The notes below the pieces were generated by a model. That model was given only the letters and a program-made list of their open reading frames with translations, did not search any database and had not been told where the DNA came from. A DNA stretch of 64,000 bases from CAYNWT01 sp964450955 (lineage in GTDB: Bacteria > Planctomycetota > Planctomycetia > Planctomycetales > Planctomycetaceae): NCBI GenBank assembly GCA_964450955.1, contig CAYVFI010000006.1:140496-204495 (forward strand), read 5' to 3'. The position numbers were made by a program, and so were the translations under genes. Of this stretch, positions 54,501 through 63,177 are shown piece after piece (the first letter of the stretch is position 1; the number at the start of each line of letters is the position of its first letter).

Positions 54501-54924
54501 AACCGTCTCCCGAATCCAGATTCGCGCGACGACGATTACCGACTGGGATCGCAAAGAGTACATCGTTCCCAACAAAGAACTGGTGACTGGCCGTGTGTTA
54601 AACTGGACGCTCACAGACAAGTCCAGCAGGATTGTTGTGGAAGTTGGGGTCGCTTATGGAACCGATACCAAACTTGCCAGAGACTTACTGGTGGAGGTCG
54701 CCGAGCAGCATCCGCTGACCCTTAGCGACCCGGCGCCCCGCGCGACGTTTGAGAAATTTGGCGACAGCACTTTGAACCTTGTCCTGCGGTGCTTCCTGCC
54801 CAACCTGGACGGCCGGTTGGATACCATTTCCGATTTGCACGCAGGTATTGACCATGCGTTTGCTCAAGCCGGCATCGAAATTGCGTTCCCTCAGTTGGAC
54901 GTGCACATGAACGAACGCAACTGA
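51574..54924 (+). CDS. Large MscS/MscK-type mechanosensitive channel
   Basis: 1116 residues, KefA/MscK-like. The N terminus is a lipoprotein-like signal (SLLMLLLLPAAC, Cys23), followed by a long Gln/Glu/Ala-rich coiled coil (about 50-450) likely in the periplasm. About ten hydrophobic segments follow (the first near 505-520), ending in the MscS pore: WLVAGLTVGLGFGLQEIFANF, then the beta-domain LIILFERPVRLGDVVTI, DGVSGTVSRIQIRATTI and the C-terminal cage (AEQHPLTLSDPAPRATFEKFG). SD AGAAGGA is well placed. It should release solutes on osmotic down-shock. The size matches MscK; no partner gene is nearby. Confidence 0.92.
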   Translation: MGRLRNGIVFRSLLMLLLLPAACQSMPPQLTPERNAPALPAAGLTTPAQQEQKDVNPSQIAEFRAEAEKAELDEEVRKQILATYDQAQVELTRATALSAAAKADNERVRTAEEVSEDLQLQIGLARTTPDADLGSEADLESLQTEVLTRAPKLVELKRSLAELEAASQNINERRKQLADAQTTLQTRTNDAKAQQTAEAAEGENPLQTRARRVLAAARVQALDVEGPAITAELARITAESSAQISRQRIELARKEIALLEAEVALLKQRQDSARRSEATQQERMLSAIPPGPENHLAAEWLERNKRLVTQLIPDANKQEALRKKQREEDEKTEKRLQERVESLGVVVPVGMELQEQRLKLRDIRQIEIDIAARETELARLNATRLENEEVLTGLESKAEQNPENETVLLNQASILRTLIRNEATYVDALRNVDTEERQLVTTRKRLGKWLSELVLWVQSNEVLGVADLKASGRSFAWLMSPELWRTVPGAILDDVQGGNQFLYLFFGVLLAALFYIGPKCRKNLTQSGKEALAESCSDFTPTLRAAWLTVILSVAWPLVVGFIGSRLTEPPRGSDFSQSVGRGMQFVSVAFLVMNLLKQVCRNGGLGEAHFAWTDRGVRKSRLVLRKMMVVLLPLLFVATMLHTRRTLTVQDSLERICFILALLAWAWFTYQILNPTRGVFAEALGSRPPNLGMRTSWFWYPVTVSIPIVLAILATAGYFFTAYELSWRLMSMICLVGGLIVVQAFLSRWHTVHQRIRRAEHARTRQLAVLEGNIDEGAMAEEEERDLLAVERQTRRFINTALVLAGLVATWFIWSQVFHAVTFLNKWELWSTTRQKLVEQVVDGKTKLITETISEPVTLLSLVWAVFIALATITAARNLPGLLEVILLKRLPLEPALRYALRTVARYLIVIVGVTLTLSLLGLGWAKVQWLVAGLTVGLGFGLQEIFANFVSGLIILFERPVRLGDVVTIDGVSGTVSRIQIRATTITDWDRKEYIVPNKELVTGRVLNWTLTDKSSRIVVEVGVAYGTDTKLARDLLVEVAEQHPLTLSDPAPRATFEKFGDSTLNLVLRCFLPNLDGRLDTISDLHAGIDHAFAQAGIEIAFPQLDVHMNERN

Positions 54925-55061
54925 CACAGGATGGCGGGGCTGCGAAGCCCGTTCGGCGCGAGGAAAAGCCAGCTTTTGGGCCATCCGCGGTCTGAGCCTT
55001 CAGGGATTGGGTGCATATGCTATGGTGTGCGGGATATCGAGTTGTCCTAAGGAACCCCTGA

Positions 55062-56636
55062 ATGTCCGGCTTTCGCCATCTGGCGATTCTCGCGAGTCTG
55101 TGTTACAGCTTTATACTTGTCGGTGCAGCCGACGCTGCCCCGGTTAAACGACACTGGCCGCTGACGACGACAGCTGCAGCCAGCTTTGTGCAGAATGGCG
55201 AGCAAGCGAATGCTCCCGCCAAAGCAGATGTGCCGCCCGACACAAAAAAGTCCGCTGACCAGGCTAAGTCTGCCGAGGGCGAAGAACACGGTGGCTGGAA
55301 GCGGAACCTGTTTCTCACCGGACTGGCATTATTTCTGGTCGCCATCAACGGATTCTTCGTCGCTGCTGAATTTGCGTTCGTGAAAGTGCGCGGCAGTCAG
55401 ATACAACAGTTTGTTCGCGAAGGGCGACCGTTTGCGAAGACCGCAAGGTGGCTGGCGGAGCGTTTAGAAGATTCGCTGTCGGCGTGCCAACTGGGAATTA
55501 CCATCGCCTCGCTGGCTTTGGGGGCCGTGGGGGAACCCGCGTTCCACGCACTTATCTCGCCGTTCCTTTCGCCGTTTATTGAATCCGAAACGGTGATGCG
55601 CATTTTCTCGTACGCGTTCGCACTGACTGTCATCACCGCGCTGCACCTTGTTATCGGTGAACAGGCCCCGAAAATTTTTGCCATCCGTAAGCCAGAGAAA
55701 ATGGCACTGTGGTGTGCTGTGCCGCTGAAGATTTTCTTCATCTGTGCGTACCCGTTGCTGAAGTCGCTTAACTGGTGCACCGAAATTATTCTGAAGTGGT
55801 TGGGTGTCGATTCAGCCGGCCATGACACTCCGCACACCGAAGAAGAAATCCGCGGCCTGTTGCGGGAAGCTCACATTCACGGCGACCTGACTCGCAGCGA
55901 ACACCACCTTATCAACGCTGTGTTTGAATTCGATGATATGGTCTGCCGCCGCGTCATGGTTGCTCGAGCCGACATTAGTTACTTCACGACAGATCAGCCG
56001 TGGGCCGACTGTCTTGAACAGGCCAAACGGACCCGGCACACTCGGTTCCCATTGTGTGAAGGTTCTCTGGATCATGTCATTGGCGTGATTCACATTAAGG
56101 ATCTCACAGGTCTGCCACCGGATGCCGATGTCGACTTGAAGCAGATTGCTCGGCCGCCGAAGCAGGTTCCGGACGAAATGCCGATTAGCCGTTTGTTGCG
56201 CCATTTCCAGGGAACGCATCAGCACATGGCGTTTGTGATCGATGAATACGGAACCGTAATCGGAATTGTGACGATGGAAAACGTCATCGAACAGATCGTC
56301 GGGAAGGTCGAAGACGAATTCGATCTGGAAACCCCGGACGTGGTTCCGGATGGAGCAGGGCAGTACATCATCCAGGGTTCAGCCCCCATCGAAGTCATCC
56401 GCCGCGCGCTAAAGCTGGAACTTCTCGGCGATGTGGATACCTTCTCGGGACTTCTGGTTTCAGTCGAAGGTGAGATTCTGGAAGCCGGTGACAAGATCGA
56501 CCTGGACGGGGCAACTGCTGAAGTCCTTGAAGTGAAAGGGTCGCGAGCCGTCCGGGTTCGCGTTCGCCTGGACAGCGCTCCGTATCAAACCCCCGAGGCT
56601 GCCAACGCGGCTGACTCAGGAAAATCAACCACCTAA
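55062..56636 (+). CDS. CorC/HlyC-type membrane protein (DUF21, CBS pair, transporter-associated domain)
   Basis: 524 residues. A hydrophobic N-terminal segment (residues about 6-25) and a variable Ala/Lys-rich stretch precede DUF21 (about 85-290) with LAIFLVAINGFFVAAEFAFVK and ITIASLALGAVGEPAFH. ICLLREAHIHGD/SEHHLI is followed by two CBS units (VARADISYFTTDQPW, LPLCEGSLDHVIGVIHIKDL, then AFVIDEYGTVIGIVTMENVIEQIVG) and the CorC_HlyC domain (PIEVIRRALKLELL). The order is that of the CNNM/CorC family, which has been linked with Mg/Co efflux. SD AAGGAA is present. It follows the MscS gene after 137 bp. Confidence 0.92.
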   Translation: MSGFRHLAILASLCYSFILVGAADAAPVKRHWPLTTTAAASFVQNGEQANAPAKADVPPDTKKSADQAKSAEGEEHGGWKRNLFLTGLALFLVAINGFFVAAEFAFVKVRGSQIQQFVREGRPFAKTARWLAERLEDSLSACQLGITIASLALGAVGEPAFHALISPFLSPFIESETVMRIFSYAFALTVITALHLVIGEQAPKIFAIRKPEKMALWCAVPLKIFFICAYPLLKSLNWCTEIILKWLGVDSAGHDTPHTEEEIRGLLREAHIHGDLTRSEHHLINAVFEFDDMVCRRVMVARADISYFTTDQPWADCLEQAKRTRHTRFPLCEGSLDHVIGVIHIKDLTGLPPDADVDLKQIARPPKQVPDEMPISRLLRHFQGTHQHMAFVIDEYGTVIGIVTMENVIEQIVGKVEDEFDLETPDVVPDGAGQYIIQGSAPIEVIRRALKLELLGDVDTFSGLLVSVEGEILEAGDKIDLDGATAEVLEVKGSRAVRVRVRLDSAPYQTPEAANAADSGKSTT

Positions 56637-56810
56637 GCCAGGCAAGTGTCCCTGTTTTCCTGAACCCCGCGATTCGGCGTGCGCGCACGATTCGGTCGTT
56701 TGCCGCCTGGATGTAAACCGAACCCGACGTTCGTCTGGCCTGATGTTCTGGATCGGGTTATGATGTTTTTCCCGTCGCAGCTTACATCAGGTTTACAAGG
56801 AGACTCGGTC

Positions 56811-57305
56811 GTGTCTATTTCCAAAAGTCATTTTGCCTTTCTGATTGCTGGCGCGGTGATTGGGATTGGTAGTTCGCTGTTCTTCAGCGGTGCAGAGCCT
56901 TTGAAGGCATCGACGACTGACCGAACCAGCAAGTTCGCAGTCGCAACTTGCCCTGCTGATTTCAATGGCGAAAGCGAAGCGGTCTTTGTCCTGGACTTTC
57001 TTAACGGCACACTGACCGGTGGCGTTATCAACAACCAAACCGGCAAGTATCAACACCGTTACTACAGGCAGCTTGCTGCGGATTTCAAAGTTGACCCGAA
57101 CACACCTGAGCCCGAATACGCAATTGTGTGTACCCGCGGGAACCTGCGTGGCAACGGAGTCAGCAAGGGCATTATTCACATCGTCGAAAAATCATCTGGT
57201 GCGATGATTGCCTATGGCTTCAACTTTCCGACTCGAGCCAATCCAAACACTCCATTGCCAGTCACGGTTCTGGACTTCGTGCAGTTTCGCGAGTCCACCA
57301 ACTAG
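56811..57305 (+). CDS. Small exported protein, 164 residues
   Basis: Start set at GTG 56811 because AAGGAG lies 8 nt upstream and the residues then form a signal-anchor (SHFAFLIAGAVIGIGSSLFFSG); the open frame upstream codes Arg/Pro-rich sequence with no signal. The mature part has ATCPADFNGESEAVFVLDF, LTGGVINNQTGKYQHRY and VLDFVQFRESTN; no family recognised. The gene has its own clean terminator 90 bp after the stop, and a 34-bp repeat element begins right at the stop codon. A single-gene transcript is likely. Confidence 0.8.
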   Translation: MSISKSHFAFLIAGAVIGIGSSLFFSGAEPLKASTTDRTSKFAVATCPADFNGESEAVFVLDFLNGTLTGGVINNQTGKYQHRYYRQLAADFKVDPNTPEPEYAIVCTRGNLRGNGVSKGIIHIVEKSSGAMIAYGFNFPTRANPNTPLPVTVLDFVQFRESTN

Positions 57306-57339
57306 CGAATGTTCCGTTCGATCGGTATCCGGTTGGTGG
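57306..57339 (+). repeat. 34-bp element starting directly after a stop codon, copy 1
   Basis: Starts CGAATGTTCCGTTCGATCGG and continues to about 57339. The same element with two base changes starts directly after the stop of the small basic gene at 63388. Not part of the hairpin terminator. Confidence 0.6.
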
Positions 57340-57395
57340 CTTGGTTGAGGTTGCTGACTGCGGGCCCGGTTGGAATGTGCACTTCGAATCGTTTT

Positions 57396-57429
57396 GGGCG
57401 TGTCGATTTTCGACACGCCCTTTTTTTTT
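57396..57429 (+). terminator. Strong rho-independent terminator
   Basis: GGGCGTGTCG (57396-57405), loop ATTTT, CGACACGCCC (57411-57420), then nine T. A perfect 10-bp stem. It ends the 164-residue exported gene. On the reverse strand the same stem lies 3' of the methyltransferase gene, but no T-run follows in that direction. Confidence 0.9.
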
Positions 57430-57466
57430 GCCGCAGGCTGTAGAATTTCGGCTTGAGTCGGAACAC

Positions 57467-58651
57467 CTACGAACCAGTTTGTCGCCGACCAACCAAAACG
57501 CGGGCAAGCCCATTGAGCCTCGCGATGAGAATCGTCGCTGGTTCAGTTCCCTTTAGTTTCAGACTGCGCCGTAGCTTTTCAACATCAGTGGGCACGCGGC
57601 GGGATTTGATCTCGACTCGGCCGACGTTAAGTTCTCGTAGGTGCTTTCGCAACGCCTTGCCATCGTTCGGGAACTCGCCGGTGATTTCAAACACGCCAGG
57701 CAGAAAAGCAGTCTTCGGCACTTCATCGGCAGTCAGGTATTCCTCTTCAACGTCCAGTCTGCAGATACTCCGCTCCAGACAAAACTGATCCAACAGTCCC
57801 GATCGAACCAAGGCCGGGTCAGGATCGAACACATACTTCCCTGGTGCCGCGACCTCAGCCATGTCGTACGACAAGTGACCAGCGATCGTCTCGCCTGTCG
57901 CAACACACGTCGCCCGAGTAGTGCAGTCTGTCTTAAGTTCTCCAAACCACACGGTCGCTTCTTTGCATTCGCCAGCGTGACTTATCAGTTCCACTTCACA
58001 GTCATCAAACGATCCGCGGAAGTTGCTGGCGGAACTCAACTTAATAGCTCCGCCTCGCGCGGTTTGCATGAGTTGTTTTAGAAACGCTGGTCCTGGTTCA
58101 AGATCTTCGATACGCAGTGAGCGCCCTCGCGGACCGGCGCGGCGATCGGGATCGATATGAACCAGCTTGCCGGATGCGTCATCGGGAACAGCTTCTCGGG
58201 GGTGGGCATCAATGGAGTTTGCGACGCCGTAGGCTTCGGCGTTCCACATCAGACACTGACTTCGGGCCGAGACGCGATCGATACTGGTCACGTTGGCGTT
58301 GGCTGCGATTGCGATTGAATCACCGCCGATTCCGGAACAGATATCGACAACGTCGCCGCTAAACCTCTTCGCCTTGTAATTGGCTACCGGTTCAGAAGTC
58401 GATTGTTCCAGCCCGGTTCGATCGAACCACATCTGGTTGGCTTTTGAGAACTTTGCCGCTCCACGTTTTCGCAGGTCATGCAGAATCAGGGCTGCCCGTA
58501 CGATATGGTTGTCGTAGTTCGATCGCAGCATCTTCTGCAGACCAAGTTCCTTGCCCTTGAACTGTGCGATGCTGGAAAATATCTCAGGCGCGGCGCGTAA
58601 GGATGTCAGCACGTCGGGGTGGAACAGTGAGGACTCAACAGTCATTTGCAT
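57467..58651 (-). CDS. Class I SAM-dependent methyltransferase with THUMP-like C-terminal domain
   Basis: 394 residues. An N-terminal helical region (about 1-80) precedes the Rossmann core: VVDICSGIGGDSIAIA (SAM motif I), SIDRVSARSQC, and HIDPDRRAGPRGRS (motif IV, DPDR), followed by a C-terminal region (RRVPTDVEKLRRSLKLKG, ATILIARLNG) matching the THUMP-like family. Such proteins are predicted RNA methyltransferases. The adenylate cyclase gene ends 39 bp upstream on the same strand, so they may be co-transcribed. Confidence 0.85.
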   Translation of the reverse strand: MQMTVESSLFHPDVLTSLRAAPEIFSSIAQFKGKELGLQKMLRSNYDNHIVRAALILHDLRKRGAAKFSKANQMWFDRTGLEQSTSEPVANYKAKRFSGDVVDICSGIGGDSIAIAANANVTSIDRVSARSQCLMWNAEAYGVANSIDAHPREAVPDDASGKLVHIDPDRRAGPRGRSLRIEDLEPGPAFLKQLMQTARGGAIKLSSASNFRGSFDDCEVELISHAGECKEATVWFGELKTDCTTRATCVATGETIAGHLSYDMAEVAAPGKYVFDPDPALVRSGLLDQFCLERSICRLDVEEEYLTADEVPKTAFLPGVFEITGEFPNDGKALRKHLRELNVGRVEIKSRRVPTDVEKLRRSLKLKGTEPATILIARLNGLARVLVGRRQTGS

Positions 58652-58690
58652 GAGCTTCGTAGGATCTCAAAACATCGCGGGGCGTATTGG

Positions 58691-60505
58691 TTACTTCTCG
58701 AGCATCCGGATAAAACCCTCCCAGTTAGGCGGGGCTGTTCGGTTTTGTCGAGTGATCTGCATTGATAAATAGTCCTGGGCTCGGTCGCCGGCGGGCATTG
58801 AATGCAGGCAGGACCATGCCGTTTCCCAGTCGCCTGCGATGAATGCATCAACGCCGCGTTCGAATTGTGCGATATGTTCGTCGTTGAGTTCGGGGTACTC
58901 AGACTGCGGTGGCAATAATTCGCTGACTGTCAGTGGAATCTCCATCCCGGCTGGTTGAACCCGCAACAACTTGCGAACTCGGCCAACATCCTTGTCCAGT
59001 TTTGGTCGAACCAATTCAGCAGTGCGTTCGTCCAGGAGAACCGGAACACGCAGATGCTTGGTCATGCCTTCCAAGCGGCTGGCCAGGTTAACGACGGGTC
59101 CGAACACCGTAACTTTCACCTGATCGGTCGTTCCAATCTTTCCAGCCACCGCTCGGCCATGCGCCACACCAATTCCGACTCGGAAATCACTAAGCGGATC
59201 GTCGACCTGCCGCGAGATCCGATCGAACGCCCGTCGAATTCCAATCGCCGCGCGGCAGGCATCCAGTGCTGCGACGTCGGATTCAAACGGCCAGCCCCAA
59301 AAGCCCAACGCGGCGTCACCCTGGAAATCGCCGGTCACGCCGCCAAACTTCAGGATCTCTGTTGTCATTAGCTCAAGCGCCCGGCTGACGCGATTCAGGA
59401 GCGGGATGAGCTGATCGGCGTTTTCTTCCGCCTTCTGGCTGAAGCCTCGCAGGTCGCAAAACAGCACGGTGACGTCGCACTCGCGCGGTTCCAGCTGATC
59501 GGTATCCAGATCGTTGCCAAGCGCTTCAAGAATTCGTGGTGCGAAGAATTGACGCAGACCAGCCTGCTGACGTTCGAGCCGAGTTTGCTTTTCGACCGAA
59601 CTGATAATCTGCGCGACGAACTCTGTGAACTTCACGTCGCCCTGCAAAAACACGCCCGCTGAGTTTTCTGTGTCGGCCGTGGATTCAACATCGGTCAAAT
59701 CGTGGCGGCCTGCAACGTACAAAGCCCACGGTTGAGCATCGTCGGGCACCGGCACACAAAACGACCAGTCGAAACCCGCGGTTTGCGTGTAGTCGTTCAT
59801 GACGTCGCTGGCTGTTTCCCAGATATGCAGAACCGATCGCCCGCTGCGAATCGCTTCCACAATCAATCGGGTGCTGGGGCGAAACTGCCCGCCCGTTTCA
59901 ACGCGCCGGTCCCAGTGCTTAACATCGACCTCGCGTGAATCGTCCAGAGACACAATCGCCACGGCATCTGCGGTATGCACGCCAGCCAGAATCAGATTGG
60001 CCAACCGCACATGCAGTTCCGACCGCACCCGCGCACCTCGGATGAGATCCGGAAGATTGGTCAGCACATCGATACGTTTCTCAGCGTCGCGGTACCGGAA
60101 CCGTTGAAGTTCCTGCTGGTCAAACGAAACCTGCTCAACCGGCGTTCCGGCCGACGATGTGTCCCCACCTCGAACCAGACGAAAGGACGTGCTCCCAACG
60201 ACAAACGAATCCTCGCACGTCAAATGGAACGTTTCGACTTCCTTACCGTTCAGGAACACGGGGTTCTTAGCGCTTGGTAGCCGCGTGACCTCAGCCGTAC
60301 TGCCATCGACAACAATCTTAAGATGCTGACGCGAAACCGCCGGATCCCAATCCACAACGATGTCGCAGTCTGGTTCCCGTCCTACCAGGACCGGCGACCC
60401 CTCGCGCAGCATCTGCCGCCAGTCGGGATCAGCAGAGGAGGAATCAGCAGTAAGCCAGAGCACGATGCGACCAAAAGATGAGACGGGACCGGAACAGGGT
60501 AACAC
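58691..60505 (-). CDS. FHA-domain adenylate/guanylate cyclase with GAF-like middle domain
   Basis: Up to 604 residues from GTG 60505; a GTG at 60463 (VLWLTAD) is an equally plausible start. An FHA domain (about 35-110; LVGREPDCDIVV, VSRQHLKI) binds phospho-Thr. A GAF-like region fills about 150-310. The class III cyclase domain has metal-binding Asp351 (LFCDLRGF) and Asp397 (GDAALGFWG), and NLASRLE with the transition-state Asn and Arg. At the adenine-specifying Lys position the sequence reads DFQGD (Asp393), so the nucleotide preference is uncertain. The C-terminal tail has TPR-like length. Cytoplasmic signalling enzyme; stimulus unknown. Confidence 0.88.
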   Translation of the reverse strand: MLPCSGPVSSFGRIVLWLTADSSSADPDWRQMLREGSPVLVGREPDCDIVVDWDPAVSRQHLKIVVDGSTAEVTRLPSAKNPVFLNGKEVETFHLTCEDSFVVGSTSFRLVRGGDTSSAGTPVEQVSFDQQELQRFRYRDAEKRIDVLTNLPDLIRGARVRSELHVRLANLILAGVHTADAVAIVSLDDSREVDVKHWDRRVETGGQFRPSTRLIVEAIRSGRSVLHIWETASDVMNDYTQTAGFDWSFCVPVPDDAQPWALYVAGRHDLTDVESTADTENSAGVFLQGDVKFTEFVAQIISSVEKQTRLERQQAGLRQFFAPRILEALGNDLDTDQLEPRECDVTVLFCDLRGFSQKAEENADQLIPLLNRVSRALELMTTEILKFGGVTGDFQGDAALGFWGWPFESDVAALDACRAAIGIRRAFDRISRQVDDPLSDFRVGIGVAHGRAVAGKIGTTDQVKVTVFGPVVNLASRLEGMTKHLRVPVLLDERTAELVRPKLDKDVGRVRKLLRVQPAGMEIPLTVSELLPPQSEYPELNDEHIAQFERGVDAFIAGDWETAWSCLHSMPAGDRAQDYLSMQITRQNRTAPPNWEGFIRMLEK

Positions 60506-60680
60506 ACCAATGAGTGCCGGTCACCAGACGGCGAATCAGCAATCTTCGCGAGCGTTTTCGTCATGCCTTGACGAACGCGGCTTGTCAGGACCTGTAAGCC
60601 GTTTCCGGCGACACGCTCTGCCCGCGCCGATTGCTACAATTCTGGAAGGATGTGGAATCTGCAACCATGAGCATGAACCA

Positions 60681-61143
60681 GTGAGCACACCAGAACGCGC
60701 GGTAGCGCGATATCGAAAAAGTCGGCGAGAACGAGTTGTGTTGGTTCTGGTTGTGGTGGTGCTTGCCCATGCGTCGCTGTGTGGGCTGCTGATACTGTTC
60801 GAAACGAATCTGCCTACCCTCGTTCGTTCACGGACGCCAACAGTAGAAGCTGTTCGACGAATTCCGGTCTGGCCACCGGGCTACGCTGCACAGTTCCGAA
60901 CGAATCCAACATGCCATCGCGACGGGCCTTTGTCGTCCGCAGGTTCTGGTTCCATCAGGTTTCGACGCGTTTGCTGAGTTCGAGATGCGGTATGTCAGAG
61001 ATGAGCTCTACTTGAACCAAGTCGGATTTGATCCTCCACCCGAGCCGATCCTAAGGAGCATCAGCGAGCAGACTGGATTGACCTTTGTGAAAGGGAAACG
61101 TCGGGGCAAAATGCTTAGTTTGAAACACACAAGGAAGAAGTAG
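60681..61143 (+). pseudogene. Small membrane protein, probably interrupted by a frameshift
   Basis: The first frame (GTG 60681) encodes TPERAVARYRKSRRERVV then a membrane span (LVLVVVVLAHASLCGLLILF) and continues to about 60845. From there that frame turns into low-quality sequence, while the frame that ends at the TAG 61141-61143 reads as natural protein (FDEFRSGHRATLHSS, FAEFEMRYVRDELYLNQVG, ILRSISEQTGLTFVKG). A one-base shift near 60845 would join them into about 150 residues. The combined protein is unknown. It ends 4 bp before the ankyrin-like gene. Could be a sequencing error or a true lesion. Confidence 0.45.
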
Positions 61144-61147
61144 CACT

Positions 61148-61795
61148 ATGACCGAAGTTCACGCCGGTCCCGTAATCGTAGAAGTGCAGCGGCTGTACCG
61201 AGACGCGCCGGTTTCGCTGTTTACTCATACGAATCAGATTGTGGATTCGCACAGTCAGATTCTTTTTGACGCTCACCAGAATCAGCTTCCGGTGTGTTCG
61301 TTCCAGATTAGTAACTGGCATCCTGAGTTGGTTAGTAAGTCTGCTGAGTTCATTTTGGCGGCGGACTTCACCATTGATGATGCTCGGCTGGCGATTTCGA
61401 GGGAGTTTGGGTACGAGAACTACGAAGCGGCGAATACGAATGCCCGGCCGATTGATCAGAAGTTCGAAGCGGCCGTTGATTTCGCTTTGGCGGGTCACAT
61501 CGCGCAGCTTAAGTCGGCGCTAGCTGAATCGCCTGGGTTGGTGACGCAGGCGAGTGCTTTTGGGCACTGCGCGACGCTGCTGATTTATCTGGCGGCTAAT
61601 GGTGTTGAGACGTGGCGGCAGGTTGTGCCCTCGAATGTTGTGAAAGTTGCCGAACTGTTAATCAGTGCGGGAGCGGACAAGCGGGCGACGGCCAGTGTTT
61701 ATGGCGGTCAGTTTGATGCGTTGGCATTGGCTGAAACCAGCGCGCATCCGCACAAGGCGGGAGTTGCGAAGGAATTGTCGGCCGTGTTGCGATAG
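61148..61795 (+). CDS. Ankyrin-repeat-like protein, 215 residues
   Basis: Soluble. The first 80 residues are not recognised (QISNWHPELVSKSAEFILAA). Residues about 95-210 contain helical repeats resembling ankyrin units: DFALAGHIAQLKSALAESPGL, ATLLIYLAANGVE, VKVAELLISAGADKRATASVYGG and the last PHKAGVAKELSAVL. A protein-binding role is likely. The gene follows the frameshifted membrane gene by 4 bp, so they probably share a transcript. Confidence 0.75.
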   Translation: MTEVHAGPVIVEVQRLYRDAPVSLFTHTNQIVDSHSQILFDAHQNQLPVCSFQISNWHPELVSKSAEFILAADFTIDDARLAISREFGYENYEAANTNARPIDQKFEAAVDFALAGHIAQLKSALAESPGLVTQASAFGHCATLLIYLAANGVETWRQVVPSNVVKVAELLISAGADKRATASVYGGQFDALALAETSAHPHKAGVAKELSAVLR

Positions 61796-61889
61796 ATTCG
61801 CTGAGCCGCCGAAATCATCCGTCCGACAGAAACCTACCAACACGTGCAGTGGCTGAAGGCGATTTCTTTTCAGCGTAGCGGCCCCGCAA

Positions 61890-62999
61890 CTACCTCACGA
61901 CCCGCGCGCCGCCGCCGGACACCAGGCGTTCGACTTCGGCCTTGGTCGCCATTGAGGTATCGCCGGCCGTCGTCATCGCCAGCGCGCCGTGGGCGGCGCC
62001 GTATTCGACGGATGTTTGTGGGCCGAGTTCGTTTAGGAGTCCGTAAATCAAACCGGACGCGAAGCTGTCTCCGCCGCCGACCCGGTCCAGTATCTCCAGG
62101 TCTTCGCGATGTGTGGCTTCGTAGAAATTTCCGTCGGCCCAGCAGATGGCTCCCCACGAATTCACTGTTGCCGTTTTGACCGTGCGCAGCGTGGTGGCTG
62201 CGACTTTGAAGTTTGGATACGCGGTCGTGGCTGCGGCCATCATTTTTCTGAACGCATCGACCTGGATGCTTGAGATGTTTTCGTCCACACCATCGACTTC
62301 AAAACCAAGACACGCCGTGAAGTCTTCTTCGTTGCCCAGCATCACATCCACGTGCTTCGCGATTTCGCGGTTCACCTGCCGGGCCTTATCCACGCCACCA
62401 ATGCTTTTCCAAAGTGACGGGCGGTAGTTGAGGTCGTACGACACGACAGTTCCGTGTCGCCGAGCGGCCTGAACCGCTTCGATGGTGACCTGTGCGGAGC
62501 TATCAGACAACGCTGCAAAAATGCCACCCGTGTGGAACCAGCGCGCTCCGCGTTCGCCGAAAATACGGTCCCAATCAATGTCACCGGGCTTGAGCTGCGA
62601 TGCGGCCGTGTTGCCCCGATCAGACGTTCCCAGCGCGCCGCGGATTCCGAAGCCACGTTCGGTGAAGTTCAATCCGTTACGGACATCCCGGCCAATTCCG
62701 TCGTAAGGAACCCAGCGGATCATCGATGTGTCGACTCCACCTTGAAGGATGTAGTTCTCAATCAGCCGACCAATTTCGTTATCAGCAAATGCCGTCACCA
62801 CTCCGGTTCGCATTTGAAAACAACGCCGCAGTCCGCGAGCCACGTTGTATTCACCGCCGCCTTCCCACGCCGTGAACTGTCTGGCCGTGCGAACGCGCCC
62901 CTCGCCCGGATCCAGACGCAGCATGATCTCGCCCAGCGACACCAGATCGAACTCACACTCTTCGACCGCGCGAATGCGTAGAGAATTTTGGTTTGACAT
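61890..62999 (-). CDS. kdgK: 2-dehydro-3-deoxygluconokinase (PfkB family)
   Basis: 369 residues from ATG 62999; four further upstream codons start with TTG. PfkB-type sugar kinase: LVSLGEIMLRLDPGEGRVRTA at the N terminus, WEGGGEYNVARGLRR (substrate glycine motif) and the C-terminal VGGGDSFASGLIYG with the catalytic Asp and anion hole. SYDLNYRPSLW and ARWFHTGGIFAAL match the KDG-kinase subfamily. It phosphorylates 2-keto-3-deoxygluconate in pectin/uronate breakdown. No KDPG aldolase or other uronate gene is in the window. The name is probable; other PfkB substrates cannot be excluded. Confidence 0.85.
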   Translation of the reverse strand: MSNQNSLRIRAVEECEFDLVSLGEIMLRLDPGEGRVRTARQFTAWEGGGEYNVARGLRRCFQMRTGVVTAFADNEIGRLIENYILQGGVDTSMIRWVPYDGIGRDVRNGLNFTERGFGIRGALGTSDRGNTAASQLKPGDIDWDRIFGERGARWFHTGGIFAALSDSSAQVTIEAVQAARRHGTVVSYDLNYRPSLWKSIGGVDKARQVNREIAKHVDVMLGNEEDFTACLGFEVDGVDENISSIQVDAFRKMMAAATTAYPNFKVAATTLRTVKTATVNSWGAICWADGNFYEATHREDLEILDRVGGGDSFASGLIYGLLNELGPQTSVEYGAAHGALAMTTAGDTSMATKAEVERLVSGGGARVVR

Positions 63000-63177
63000 C
63001 AACTTGCTCAATTCTTCAGCCCGGGCTTGCCCGTGGGCTCATGGTATTTCCGACAGTCTAGGTGAAGCCGGGCAGGATGTGGATCAACGATTCGCTGCGG
63101 GATGTGCAATCACCACTGGTCAACAGGGCAGGGTCAGTCTATGCTTTCGCCGCTGACCGAAATGTGAGGAAGACGTA

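Noticed and set aside
54936..54950. GGGCT/AGCCC hairpin after the MscS gene
   Set aside because: Only a 5-bp stem without a T-run; too weak to call a terminator.
60360..60680. Upstream extension of the small membrane protein gene
   Set aside because: It runs antisense through the FHA-cyclase gene start and codes Ser/Arg/Pro-rich sequence; the GTG at 60681 is a better start.
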